From Cordilura impudica (lineage: Eukaryota; Arthropoda; Insecta; Diptera; Scathophagidae): a stretch of 64,000 nt of DNA. Below the pieces are notes generated by a model. It was not told the DNA's origin. It worked only from the letters and a program-made list of their open reading frames with translations, and made no database searches. The position numbers and the translations under genes were made by a program. The stretch lies in contig OY821519.1 in NCBI GenBank assembly GCA_963682025.1, positions 133,711,612 to 133,775,611 on the forward strand. Reading direction: 5' to 3'. This document shows, piece after piece, positions 34,862 to 46,439 of this stretch (position 1 is the first letter of the stretch; each line of letters opens with the position of its first letter).

Positions 34862-35105
34862 GATACCCTATACCACAATGCAGTTGCGGTGCTGATGTTT
34901 GTAACTACCAAAAAATATATGACCTAGATCCACCTCTTATTATATCGACCGAATCAGAATCACTCTCATATTCGATTTAGGTGATATCCGTCCGTCCGTC
35001 TGTGCGTCCATCCGTTTATGTTTGCTTATAAAACATATATTTATGAAAGTTAGTAAATTGAAATTTATGAAAATTGGTTCATGGTTAGACTTGTGTATGT
35101 CTATT
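34862..35105 (+). mobile_element. HINE family 1, 5' fragment
   Basis: ATACCCTATACCACAATG, GATGTTTGTAACTACC and TCCGTCCGTCCGTCTGTG identify it. The 3' half is missing. Confidence 0.65.
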
Positions 35106-35429
35106 ATACCCAGTGATGCCAGAACATTTTTTTAGAAATCCCTACACTTCTTTTTTAGATTTATCGAAAATAAAATTTTATTTTTAATTTGTACATGTTC
35201 AATTTCAATAATACAAAAATAACATAAAAACGAAAAAAATAACATAAAAAGTAAAATAAAAATATTATAAGAATAACATAAAGGCAACATAAGAAACTAA
35301 CAGATATTATTAGAATTTTATTTTTACAATTTTGTATAAATTTTCATAATTAATTAAATTGGCTTGCAAATGAGATTTTATAATGTACACAGAATTTTGG
35401 TTTTCGGTTTTACAAGATTTTTTTTATGA

Positions 35430-35780
35430 GAGTGGTTATTAGTATATTTACTTAGGTCTGATTTATCGTAATTTAAAATTTAGTCACAAGCCTTGTATAT
35501 GTATTTAAAGTCGTTATATTTGACCTCTTCCAGCCATCCCATTAACTTCTCGTCTCTCAACCATCTTGACCAAAATCGTTGTTTTCTGTATTTCTTTGAT
35601 GTGTTTTCAGCATAATCGGATAATGTAACGGATATAAGTATATCTAAAATTAATTATGTTTAAATATATAATATTTTAATATTATTTTTATTTACAAACT
35701 TACTTATTAAAATCGAAGAGACCTGTAAAGATGGCGTCCGTGTTCTTAGTTTCATTGTTCTTACTTGTCATTGTTATTAA
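35430..35780 (-). pseudogene. BED-type zinc-finger remnant of a transposase-like gene
   Basis: On the minus strand the run from about 35620 to 35430 reads KYRKQRFWSRWLRDEKLMGW, YKACD, a stop, then SDLSKYTNNHSHKKN. It resembles the 'QRF...W....GWL......A.C..C....SDL.KH..S..H' BED-like fingers that precede many hAT transposases, with a Cys lost to a stop codon. About 60 bp upstream, a GTAAGT donor follows a short open piece (MTSKNNETKNTDAIFTG) and an AG acceptor precedes the finger, suggesting a former two-exon gene. The joined frame is not clean. Dead remnant. Confidence 0.4.
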
Positions 35781-35944
35781 AGAAGCCACATATTTACTTC
35801 CTTCATATTATACCATATATTACCAGCCTTATGAATTTCTAATTATACTCTTAAAAAGGTTTAAAATTGAAAAATATATAACATTAAGTTGTTAAAAAAA
35901 AATATCTGAAAAAAATCCCTACAATTCGACAGAAGTAAGAAATC

Positions 35945-36025
35945 TTTTATATGAAACTCATAAACGCAAATACATTTCTCGATGTGTTTCAAACGTAATG
36001 ACAAACTGATGTAATAAGATCTGAA
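35945..36025 (-). mobile_element. HINE family 2 fragment
   Basis: CATTTCTCGATGTGTTTCAA and ACGTAATGACAAACTGATGT match the 5' end region of the copy at 24215-24280. Confidence 0.5.
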
Positions 36026-36102
36026 AAATAAAACTGATTAACGCTAGTGCTTTTAAAATATAACACATGGACAAGTATTCCGAAAAAGATCCGAAATTAA
36101 AA

Positions 36103-37190
36103 ACAAGTAAGAAAATTATAGTCGGTCTAGACCGACTATACGATACCCTATACCATGCGCTTAGAGACCCTATCTCTTAGGCCCAACTTATTGGATATAG
36201 GAAATAAGCATAAACCAAATTTGAGTGGTATATTTATTAATTTTTTTGGCTGCAGATATGAAAAAGTTCATATCGGATGCTATGTCTATATGGGCACTTG
36301 GTCCAAAAATGGAACGAGCCTGATCATGGTTGCCAAAGTCTCTTGTATTTTGCAAAAATATATGCAAACAAAATTTGAGCCTTTTCTATACTTTAAAAAC
36401 GAATTCGGTACCAACCACGAGGACCAGAACAACGAATAATATATCGATGGATTCCTTATGACGAGACAAACAAAATGATGTATGACACGCCCCACGAGTT
36501 TTGACTGGACTCCTGCTATAGCTCCATATAATTGAATTTCGGAATTTTTTGCCTTTTCTATACTTTAAAAACGAATTCGACATATTTATTAATTTTTTTG
36601 GCAGCAGATATGAAAAAGTTTATTTTGGATGCTATATCTATATGATGACTAGGCCCAAAATTGGACGGATCCTGACCATGTTTGGTAAAGTCACTTATAT
36701 TTTGAAAAAATATAGAGAAACTAAATTTGAGAAAAATCTGTGCAATATTTTTGTTTTTTGATAGATTTAAGTCAAAATCGGGAATCAGCTCTATATGGGG
36801 CCTATGATTACTGGATATAATAAACACGTACAAACCCAATTTGACTTAGATCTATATGATAATTTGGATCTTATGACAATTTAAGTCGATTTCATAGGGG
36901 TCATTTTTATGGGGACTAGGTTTGAACATGGACCGAATTTCACTAATTTCAACAGCATTCATTTAACGGCTGACTGTAGTTCATATACCAAATTTCATCA
37001 AAATATATTGACCTTTAGTTTGATTACAAGGTTTACATGGAAACATAGACAGACACGGGCAGACGGACGGACGGACGGAAATCGCTAAATCGAATCAGAA
37101 AGTGATTCTGAATCGATCGGTATACTAAAAGATGGGTATAGTTCAAATAGTTTTGGTAGTTACAAACAGCAGCAGTGGTATAGTGTATAA
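36103..37190 (-). mobile_element. HINE family 1, rearranged and interrupted
   Basis: Starts at the 3' end (ACAAGTAAGAAAATTATAG plus the GTCGGTCTAGACCGAC palindrome). At 36380 it is interrupted by about 200 bp bounded by a 28-bp direct repeat, after which HINE sequence restarts from an earlier point (GCAGCAGATATGAAAAAG), so part of the repeat is present twice. It ends near 37190 with a deletion removing the ATTATACCCAAACC segment. Confidence 0.7.
36380..36580. repeat. 28-bp direct repeats around a 144-bp unknown insert
   Basis: CCTTTTCTATACTTTAAAAA-CGAATTCG occurs at about 36381-36408 and 36553-36580. The intervening sequence is unlike the HINE around it and is less AT-rich. Origin unknown. 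Confidence 0.6.
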
Positions 37191-37459
37191 AAATTGTTAT
37201 TGAAAATAGAAATACGTACAGCAGGGTAAAGTTTGAACTCATTGCGCGAATATATTGCTGTGTTCACTGTTGCGCGCGTACATATGTCGGTATGTACGTT
37301 CTTGTTTTTCTTATTTCAGTAAAATAGTTTCTTATTTTGTGAACTGTGGAACCGTTGACAGGAACTTCTTCCAATGTTTTACAACTGTCTCGAAAATGTA
37401 AACAACTTGTTGAATTCAGGGACGGTGTTCTTTTCGGCAGCTTATGCCATCAAAACCAG

Positions 37460-37793
37460 CAGTTTAATTATAGGTGCATTCAAATTCAGGGCTACGTATG
37501 GAAAAACAACGATGACATGCGACGCCTGAAAAGAACCAAGGGGAACACGTTGTATTAGACTTGAAAGAAGGCTTGAAAGGGCATAATATAAGAGGCGACA
37601 ATTTGAACAGTGGGAACCGTACACTAAAATATAACTTTTATTCCTCCAAAGTGGCTGACTGTCTAAAAACTCCCTTTGCACAACTCCACATTTGCATTCA
37701 ATGACACTGCCTTATTAGTATCATACATCAGCCACAAAAACAAAGCAGCGATATCGATTTGTAGAATGCACAAGGCAGCTGTAGTTGATTAGA
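37460..37793 (+). pseudogene. piggyBac-like transposase remnant
   Basis: Pieces in order: QIQGYVWKNNDDMRR (from about 37480), EKNQGEHVVLDLKEGLKGHN then IRGDN (37528-37602), and DTALLVSYISHKNKAAI with MHKAAVVD (37703-37790). They match the piggyBac DDE transposase phrases '..VYTGK.....NQG..VVLDLTEGLKGHNI..DN' and 'T.LVSY.PKKNK'. Sequence between them is deleted and frames change at least twice. No piggyBac TTAA ends were identified. It lies between two HINEs. Confidence 0.7.
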
Positions 37794-38551
37794 GTTGATC
37801 TAAGACAAGTAAGAAAATTATAGTCGGTCTAGCCCGATTAGCCTATACCATGGTTTAGAGACCCTATCTCTTTAGTCCAACTAATTGGATATAGAAAATA
37901 AGCATAAACCAAATTTGAGTGGCATTTTTATTAATTTTTTTGGCAGCAGATATGAAAAAAGTCATATATATGGGGACTAGGTCGAAAAATGAACCGATCC
38001 TGACCATATTTGGTAAAGTCGCTTATACTTTGAAAAAATATATACAAACCAAATTTGAGAAAAATCTGTGCAATATTTTTGTTTTTTGATAGATTTAAGT
38101 GAAGATCGGGAAGCAGCACTATATGGGTCTATGACTAAGAATTATCCTATAGGTATTATTTTTGAACTACTGATTAATGGATGTAATAAACACATACACA
38201 CCCAATTTGATTGATATCTATATGATAATTTGTAACTTATGGCAATTTATGTCGATTTCATAGGGGTCATTTGTATGGGGACTAGGTCTGAACATGGACG
38301 ATTCTCAATAGCGTTCATACCTTGGCCGATGAAAGCTTATATACCAAATTTCATCAAAATATATTGTAGTTTGATTCCAAGGTTTACATGCACAAACAGA
38401 CGTACGGACCGACGGACGGACAGACATTGCTATTTCGACTCAAAAAGTGATTCTGAGTCGATCGGTATAATTAAAGATGGGTCTATGTCAAATATTTTTG
38501 GTTGTTACAAACAGCAGCACAAAGTCATTATACCCAAACCACATAGTGGTA

Positions 38552-40450
38552 TCTATATATATAAAATGGAATGTGTGTTTGTTTATTTGTTTATTTGTTT
38601 GTTTGTGCCTTATAGGAGACCAAACCTCTCGACCGATCTTCCTGAAATTTTCACAGCATTTAACTGGGACTCTGGCATGATTAATAGGGTACTTTTTTTT
38701 CGACCACGCCCACTTTTACGCCCACTTTTTTAAATTTATGTAATTGCTCCCATATAGTTTTTAACAGATTTACTTCAAATTGTATACACATTATACTCCA
38801 GGTGAGGTAGAAATAAACATTTCTTATGCCACGCCCCCTTTCACGCCCCTTTTCACGCCAAACTTTGTTTGAAAGTTTTAAACTTTTGTTCTCTGTACAA
38901 ATTTGTTCCTTCCAACGGATTTTTTTTATTTGGTAGTATATTGCTCTTAATACTGTTAGCGTCGCCATATAACTATGAACCACGCCCACTTCACCGACTC
39001 CTTTTTTTTAATTCAGATACTTACTTATACCACTAACAATGTTTGCTATACAAAATACTTTTTTTGTAATATGTATTTACCTAAAGTTTTATACACTTTT
39101 TATCTACAGGTAAGGTAGTCATACATTTTTTATTACCAAATCCCCCTTTTTCGCCCCATTTTACCTTAAATTATAATTAATCTGCTTTCAATCTGTATAT
39201 ATAAAAATGAATGTGTGTTTGTTTGTGCTTTATAGGAGGCCAAACCCCTGAACCGATCATCCTGAAATCTTCACAGCGTGTTACTGTGACTCTGGAAGGA
39301 ATAATAGGCTATATAAATTTTTGACTGGACAAAGGGGCGGTGCCACGTCCATATAACCCAAAACTTTAAATCGTCATATCTCTGGAATTTTTTGACCTAC
39401 AGCGGTCATATTTGGTACATATGGTATTGGCATGAATAGAAATACATACCAGAAGAAAAGTGGGCGTGACCATGCCCCTTTTTAGAAAAATAAAAAATAC
39501 TAATATCTTCTAAACTACTGGAAGGATCGTCATGAAATTTTCACAAAATTATTTTTTTGCGAAATACTAAGTCCATAACTATATAAAGTTGTTAGTGGGC
39601 AAAGGGGCGTGGTCCCGCCCATATAACCCAAAATTAAAAATCGTCATATCTCGGCCATTTTTTAACCTACGGCGATGATATTTGGTATATATCGTACTGA
39701 AATTAATAGAAATATTACTACAAGGAAACTGGGCGGGACCACGCCCTTTTTAGAAAAATTAAAATTCATAACAACTTCTATTAAGCCATTGACTATATAA
39801 AGGCCACGTCCGTTTGTTTCCGATTTGTAGGAAGCCAGACCTGTACACCATTCTTCCTGAAACTTTCACAGTGTGAAACTTCCACTCACTACACACAATT
39901 TTTTATATTCAATTATTGATGTGCCAGGCCTTCCACCACATGTGCTACAAATCAAAATTGGAGTGCCCATTATTTGACTGCGCAATATCGATCCACCACG
40001 GCTTTGTAATGGCACTCGACTTGCAGTAAAAAAATGCTAAATAATTTAATAGAAGCGACCATTATAACAGGAAAATATAAAGGAACAGATGTACTTTTGC
40101 CACGCATTCCAATGATCCCAACTGATTTACCATTCGACTTCAAACGATTACAGTTTCCTGTTCGATTAGCGTTTGCGATGACTGTTAACAAAGCTCAAGG
40201 TCAATCTCTTCAAGTTTGCGGCTTAAATTTAGCAAATCCATGTTTCTCGCTTGGACAGCTTTATGCTGCATGCTCACGTGTAGGGAAACCCACCGACTTA
40301 TATGTTTATGCTCCAGATGGACAAACTAAAGCATTGCAATAATTAATTCTAAATTAAATAAATATTATTTTGTTAATGTATAAATCTTTTTTTTTATTTT
40401 GTTTTATTTTATAACGATGAGGGGTAGCGAAGTACACCGGGTTCAGCTAG
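38552..40450 (+). mobile_element. Helitron with helicase remnant, inserted in a HINE
   Basis: The 5' end TCTATATATATAAAATGG starts directly after AGTGGTA. The 3' end GGGTTCAGCTAG is directly before TAGGG. Joining the flanks restores the HINE sequence, so insertion was between A and T without duplication, as Helitrons do. The 5' leader (TGTGTGTTTGTTTGTGC..., GACCGATC, CCTGAAAT, TTCACAG) is repeated in decayed form at 39196 and 39795, so the 5' part is a composite. A terminal helicase piece is at 39915-40342. Confidence 0.85.
39915..40342 (+). pseudogene. Helitron helicase, C-terminal remnant
   Basis: C-terminal part of the PIF1-like helicase of a Rep/Hel rolling-circle transposase. It reads PGLPPHVLQIKIGVPII, a stop, LRNIDPPRLCNGTRLAVKK, then after a one-base poly-A frameshift LNNLIEATIITGKYKGTDVL, LPRIPMIPTD, LQFPVRLAFAMTVNKAQGQS and LYAACSRVGKPTDLYVYAP. 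The last motif is the SF1 helicase end region ending at TAA 40340-40342. The Rep domain and most of the helicase are absent, so the element is not autonomous. Confidence 0.85.
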
Positions 40451-40458
40451 TAGGGTAT

Positions 40459-42454
40459 AAAAAAACCCGAAGATTGTGTTAACAGGAGTTCTCAACAGGA
40501 GTTCTCAGCATAGTTTGTGCCAAAAATACGAACACTAAGTTTCAATGACCTTCTCAAATAATGCTACTCCAATTCAAAGGCTCGAAAGCGTGGAATTTTT
40601 AATTTCTGCAAGTCTAAGTCTGATATAAAATGATCCATTTGCAGCAAGTTTATTTGCAAAACTAATATAAAAACATTTTGCTCATCGTACAATAACAAAT
40701 ATTATCGTAAAGACTAATGCTGTATTATTTTTTTTAAATAAATGTAAACAAAATCAAAGAAAATATACTATAGACCAAATGGTCTCTTAAACTATGATTC
40801 GTAATTTTTTGTTTTTCTCAGTCCTTGTTTATGTCAGAAATTTTATTTTTTGCACATAACATAATTTTACGAAAATACCACGTGAGTTGAAAAATTAAGT
40901 CAGCATATCTCACCGTTCAAAACTTATAAACGAAACGAGCCAATAATGGGACCAAATGGGCTTAACCTAATATCAAGGTTAGTGTAACAACCTGCATCAG
41001 TAATACTCATAGATGTCTTGCATTACAAAGTTGACCATTCTTTGTCCCAAAGCGAATACAGTGACACTAAATGGGTTAATGATATAGTTTAGTTGACTTC
41101 GCTATGCTAAATTTTAAATTATCTATTACAATTCTTAAGCTTTCCATGAAATTTATTTCTTATTAATAATTATTTTCTGCTAATAACTAATTATCATTTT
41201 TTCATCACAGCATCGACTGTGATATTTTTAAAATTATAATTGAAAGGGTTCTGAGAAATAATAATCCTTAAATACGTCCCCTTTTGTTTCTTCTAATTGT
41301 ATTTCAGTAGGAAATGTTACATTTAATCAAAAATAACAACTCAAATAGAAATTATATTTTCCTTTTAAATTCTTATTAAATTTAAACAACATGCTTAAAA
41401 CCTTTTACATAAATGAGTTTCTTATAAATGAGATGAAAATAATCACATGATTAAAAATGTTTAGTAAATCATTCATACATATCATAAATCATACATATAT
41501 GGAGACATATGAAATTTTTAGAACCGTTTAATATTGAGCTTTATAAAAAAAGTGCCAGCTTTTTTATGAATTTTATGAAAATTAATTTTAATTAAGTCAG
41601 TGTTTTAATGTGCATTTTAAAATAGTCAGTCCCAATTAAGAATCCTTAAAAATTGTTAAGTCTTAACCAGCCAAGAGCAGGTAAATTATTATATATTTGT
41701 CCTTGGCCGACTATAACTTTTTATGCTTAAATTCTCTATTTCTTAAAATTATTGTCTTGTTGTTTGTTCTGACATTCTGTGTATACATTTAACATTACGT
41801 TAGGTTTTTTTTTTTTTTTGTTGTATAATATTTTGTGTGTAAATTTTGTTATATTCATTTGCGAGCAATTGTTGCAAAGTTATATTGTGTTGCCAGTGCC
41901 TGCGGCAAATGGTAGTAACGAAATTCTGTTGTGCTGGTACTGATGTTCGTGCAAGAGTGTGAAAGTATGGTAAGTAGGGAGAAGCATTCATTAAATTAAC
42001 ACAAATAAATGTTTGTTTGTAGATGGGTAAAAAAAACAAAAAACATATTTTGTTATTGCTTAACAACGACAACAATACTTTAGTTGCAAATATATACAAA
42101 AGCCAACATAGAGCTGAACTGAACCACAACCATTGTTAGCTTCCAGCATTACAACAAATTGTGTCAAATGGTATTACAAAAAAAAAAAAAAACAAAAAAA
42201 GAATATAACAAAAAAAAAAAAAAAAATTAACAAAAACTGTGTACAGTTCACACACAGACTGATAGAACAGAGAATAGTCAGAAATTTTATGGAAAGCTCT
42301 AAGGTGTTGTAGAAATATGTATGTACCAACCAAAATATCATGAGTTTTGCACACCGTTATATTACTACACATATACATACATATGTCAATGAATTTATAT
42401 TAGTGTGGGCTGTACTTTCAAAGTTTCTTCAGTTTGTGAAAATAATTCCAAATT
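40459..42454. other. Unassigned stretch of 2 kb
   Basis: No transposon motif or protein recognised. At 41960-41985 AGTATGGTAAGTAGG forms a good splice-donor consensus after a more balanced 110-bp stretch, conceivably a host exon, but nothing else supports that. Long A-runs at 42178-42226. Confidence 0.3.
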
Positions 42455-42795
42455 AAAAATAAAAAACGAGAAATAAAAAATGAAAAATAAAAAATGAAAA
42501 ATAAAAAATTAAAAATAAAAAATAAAAAATGAAAAATGAAAAATAAAATATTAAAAATAAAAAATAAAAAATGAAAAGTAAAAAATTTAAAAATAAAAAT
42601 GAAAAATAGAAATGAAAAATGAAAAATAAAAATTAAAATGAAAAATAATTAAAACAGAAAAATAAAAAATTTAAATGAAAAATGAAAAACGAAAAATTGA
42701 AAATGAAAAATGAAAAAATTAAAAATGAAAAATGAAAAATGAAAGGTGAAAAACGAAAATGGAAAATAAAAAACGAAAAATTAAAAATTAGCCGT
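42455..42795 (+). repeat. Purine-rich minisatellite, (AAAAATGAA/AAAAATAAA)n
   Basis: About 340 bp built from 7-10-bp variants of AAAAATGA, AAAAATAA and AAAATTAA. The plus strand has almost no C, giving strong strand asymmetry. It is an irregular array rather than an exact microsatellite. Confidence 0.85.
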
Positions 42796-43277
42796 TTGAA
42801 ACAATAAATAATAATAATTATTTTTATATTAGCATAGCCCCTGCAGTTGATTGCTATAAGTGATACATAGATGACGTTTTCTGTTTGATTTTAAAAAAGT
42901 GCCAAAAAATCTTTAATTATAAGATGCTTACACATCTCCCCTGTGATTGTTTTTTTATTTTAGTTATGTAACATAAATTATTTATTACTCAATGTTTATT
43001 TCTCGTATGATAATTTTGCTCTACGACAACTACTTTTCGATATATAAGCTATTTTATGTTCCCTGCGAAAATTTTAATTTTTTAAATATGCCAACCCTAG
43101 AAGCACTTTTAAAGAGAAACAAAATTTAAATTGTTTTGCTTTACGTAGGTTAAGTTTTTGATTTTATGTCCCCCCCATAAATAATCATAGACATATGAGT
43201 CATAATTGATCAATCACACATAAAATAATTTGGTAAGAATTCGGCTACCACAAGAGTATTTTTCTGAATTAAGGTAA
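42796..43277. other. AT-rich spacer
   Basis: ATTTTATGTTCCC and TTTTATGTCCCC recall the unclassified repeat at 22990-23130. No gene. Confidence 0.3.
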
Positions 43278-43654
43278 TCTATAATATTAATAGGCTAGGC
43301 GATTTCTTGTGACTGAGGTTTTGTTCTACCGTTTTATCCCGATTTTGGCCAAACGTACACTATTTGAAAGGCATTTCTTGTTAGCCGATTTGCGGATTTA
43401 CAGATATTTAAATTTTTTCCTTTGTTTTGAGTAAATTGCATTTAAAGTTGCTACTAACACATATATAAAATTATACAATGCTATGTGTGTGTTTATTAAA
43501 TTTGTTAATATGTTTGTAATAAAAATGAATTTATTTTTTGTGTTGATTTGTGAAATGGCTATAATTGGTTAGCATACTTTTAGGGTGTTTATTTAATGAA
43601 AAAATAAAATTTCCTAGAATATGCGCTCGAATTTCTAGGGCTGGAATCTGCTAG
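43278..43654 (+). mobile_element. Mini-Helitron copy 4
   Basis: Starts TCTATAATATTAATAGGC after A and ends CTGCTAG before T. 377 bp, the same length as copy 2. The 3' hairpin is decayed (GCGCTCGAATTTCTAGG). Confidence 0.8.
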
Positions 43655-44467
43655 TAATAATTATTATTTTAGTTCTTAACTATTTTAAAATGCAACAGAC
43701 TTTCTTCACTACTACCTTATAATCATAATTCTTGTAAAATTAGAGTACACTCGATAGCAAAATTAGTTCATTTTATCAATTAATGTCCTTATAGAAATTA
43801 ATTAAACTAATTAAGTTGAATCAGCAAAATTAAAAGCAGTTTAAAATGCTTCGATGCTATATATTGAGGAATGTAAAATTGAATTATATTACAATAACAT
43901 ATATTTTAAGTAGGAAAAAATAAATCATAAATAGCTCTGTTCGTTTACGTGATAATTTGTAACAATTTGTACACATTTGTACACAATTTGTACAAATTAT
44001 CACTAAATTTACTGGATCCTGTTTATTTACTTCAAAAATCTAGTAAAAAAGAACAAATGAGAGCGTAAAGTGACAGCTTATTTTTTGAAAACTTGCTTGT
44101 TTTTATTTTTATTATGGATATATTTTTGCCAGTAAAAATTAGCAAGCAACAAAAACATATGTTTGAAAAACCTATGATTGAGTTTTGTGGTAAGTAAAGT
44201 AAAAATACTACAATTCAATTTTTGTGCAAACATTTTAAATAATTCTGAGGAAATTAACGATAAAAGAAGTAAGTAAATATTCACATAACCAGGTTTTATT
44301 AATTTTATTCTTTTAAAACCGGTTCCTGTAAAAAAAATTTCTGTATCTGCAAATTTTTTTCATAATAAATGTTTATTTTTAAAAGCAATAGGTAATGATA
44401 TTAGTTTCAATGAATATTTAGACATCTAAAATAAAATTAATTTTTCTAATTAAGGTATATTTCTTTT
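43655..44467. other. Unassigned AT-rich stretch
   Basis: Local TTTGTACA repeats around 43960-44000. No gene recognised. Confidence 0.3.
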
Positions 44468-45248
44468 TTACACCCTATACCACTATGTGGTTTGGGTATA
44501 ATGACTTTGTGCTGCTGTTTGTAACAACCAAAAATACTCGTCCTAGACCCATCTTTAATTATACCGATCGACTCAGAATCACTTTTTGAGGCGAAATAGC
44601 AATGTCCATCCGTCCGTCCGTCTGTGTGTCCATGTAAAATTTGTAATCAAACTACAGGTCGCAAATATGAATATATTTTGATGAAATTTGGTATATAAGC
44701 TTTTATCGGCCATGGAATGAACGCTATTGAAATTGGTGACAATCGGTCTATGTTCAGGTCTAGTCCCCATACAAATGGCCCCTATGAAATCGACATAAAT
44801 TGCCATAAGTTCCAAACTATCATATAGATCTCAGTCAAATTGGGTTTGTATGTGTTTATTACATCCATTAATCAGTAGTTCCAAAATAATCCATATAGGA
44901 AAATTCTTAGTCATAGGCTCCATATAGAGCTGCTTCCTTAAATCTATCAAAAAACAAAAATATTGCACAGATTTTTCTCAAATTTGGTTTGTATATATTT
45001 TTTCAAAGTAGAAGTGACTTTATCAAATATGGTCAGGATCGGTCCATTTTTTACCTAGTCCACATATAAATATAGCACCCGATATGAACTTTTTCATATC
45101 TGCAGCCAAAAAAATTAACCACAATGCCACTCAAATTTGTTTTTTGCTTATTTGCTATATCCAATTAGTTGGGCCGAAGAGATATGGTCTCTAAACCATG
45201 TTATAAGATATCGTATAATCGGGCTAGACCGACTATAATTTTCTTGTT
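44468..45248 (+). mobile_element. HINE family 1, full-length
   Basis: The 5' end has one change (TACACCCTATACCACTATG). Short GTCC run. Palindrome near-intact (GGGCTAGACCGAC). Long middle form. It abuts the 5' truncation point of the LINE at 45263. Confidence 0.75.
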
Positions 45249-45262
45249 TTTCATATAATTTT

Positions 45263-46355
45263 CAGACAGATGTTATTTATACTGATTTTAGTAAAGCCTT
45301 TGATGCTGTTCATCATGAACTTTTACTATTTAAACTTGATTTCTTGGGATTTCCACCTAGGTTGTTGAAGTGGGTATCGTCTTACTTGAGAGGTAGATCT
45401 CAGAAAGTTGTTTTTAGAATTTATTCTTCATTTTCTATTTCTTTCACTTCAGGTGTTCCACAAAGTAGTCACTTGGGTCCAGTTCTGTTTGTATTATACC
45501 TTAATGACCTTCTTTCCGTTGTTCGTTTTTCTAAAGTATTATTGTATGCAGATGATGTTAAACTCCTTTTGTCATTTGAAAATATCGATACTTCGAAATT
45601 ATTGCAGGAAGATTTGGTAGGACTGAGAGATTGGTGTAAAAATAACATGTCCTAAAATTTCAGGAAATGTAAAAAATTATCCTTTAGTAGAGCGGCGTTG
45701 ATTCCTACAGTTTATTATATTGATAGTAAATGTCTTGAAAATGTTATAAATTTTCTTGATTTGGGTGTGTTATTGGAACATAGATTACGGTTTAACTTAC
45801 ATACCAATTCTTGTGTTAATAAGGCAAAATCTCTTATGGTTTTCATTAAAAGATGGTCTAAGGAATTTGAAGATCCTTATGTTACTAAACGTTTATTTAC
45901 TAGCCTCGTCAGGCCTACCCTTGAGTATGCATCTGTTGTGTGGTCACCTAATTATTCTTCTTATAGTGATAGTATCGAATCAGTTCAGAAACAATTTCTT
46001 TTATTTGCTTTGCGTGGCCTTGTTTGGAGTAATAACACTGATTTTCCACAATATGAGCACAGATTGAAACTTATAGATCTTCCTACACTTAAAACTAGAA
46101 GTATGATGTTAAATATTACATTTATGGTAAAATTAAGTAATGGTGAAATAAATTCATGCTTTCTTATAAATGAAATAAATTTTAACATTCCTTATCGGGT
46201 CACAAGATATTATATACCACTGAAATTATCGTTTTGTTGATCTAACTATGAACTTTTTAATCCAATACGTGTCCTGTGTAAATTGTATAATGATCTGTTA
46301 TCAATTTCTGACCCAATTCATAAAATTAAAAAATCTCTCTTGCCTAATATTTGAA
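45263..46355 (+). pseudogene. LINE-A reverse transcriptase, one premature stop
   Basis: A single frame from 45263 to 46240 is interrupted only by TAA at 45653-45655. It reads YTDFSKAFDAVHHELLLFKL, GVPQSSHLGPVLFVLYLND, LLYADDVKLLL (catalytic YADD), FLDLGVLLEHRLRFN, FIKRWSKEFEDPYVTKRLF and SLVRPTLEYASVVWSPNY. After another stop at 46238-46240 the homologous C-terminus continues to about 46350 (SNYELFNPIRVLCKLYNDLL). It begins within the RT palm, so it is 5' truncated against the HINE. It is the same family as 3-698. Confidence 0.85.
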
Positions 46356-46439
46356 TATTGGTTGCCAACTACAACTACAATATCTGCAGTGTGATGTCAG
46401 AAAAGGAAAACGTTTACAGAATTATAGTTTTATCAATTT

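Larger units (their letters stand above)
37803..40458 (-). mobile_element. HINE family 1, split by a Helitron
   Basis: 37803-38551 runs from the 3' end to CCACATAGTGGTA. The last few bases of the element (TAGGGTAT) are at 40451-40458. The 1899-bp Helitron sits between them. Confidence 0.8.

Noticed and set aside
36386..36583. Minus-strand frame (WSYSRSPVKTRGACHTSF) that at first suggested a retroelement protein
   Set aside because: Lies in the insert between 28-bp direct repeats. I could not tie it to a family with confidence.
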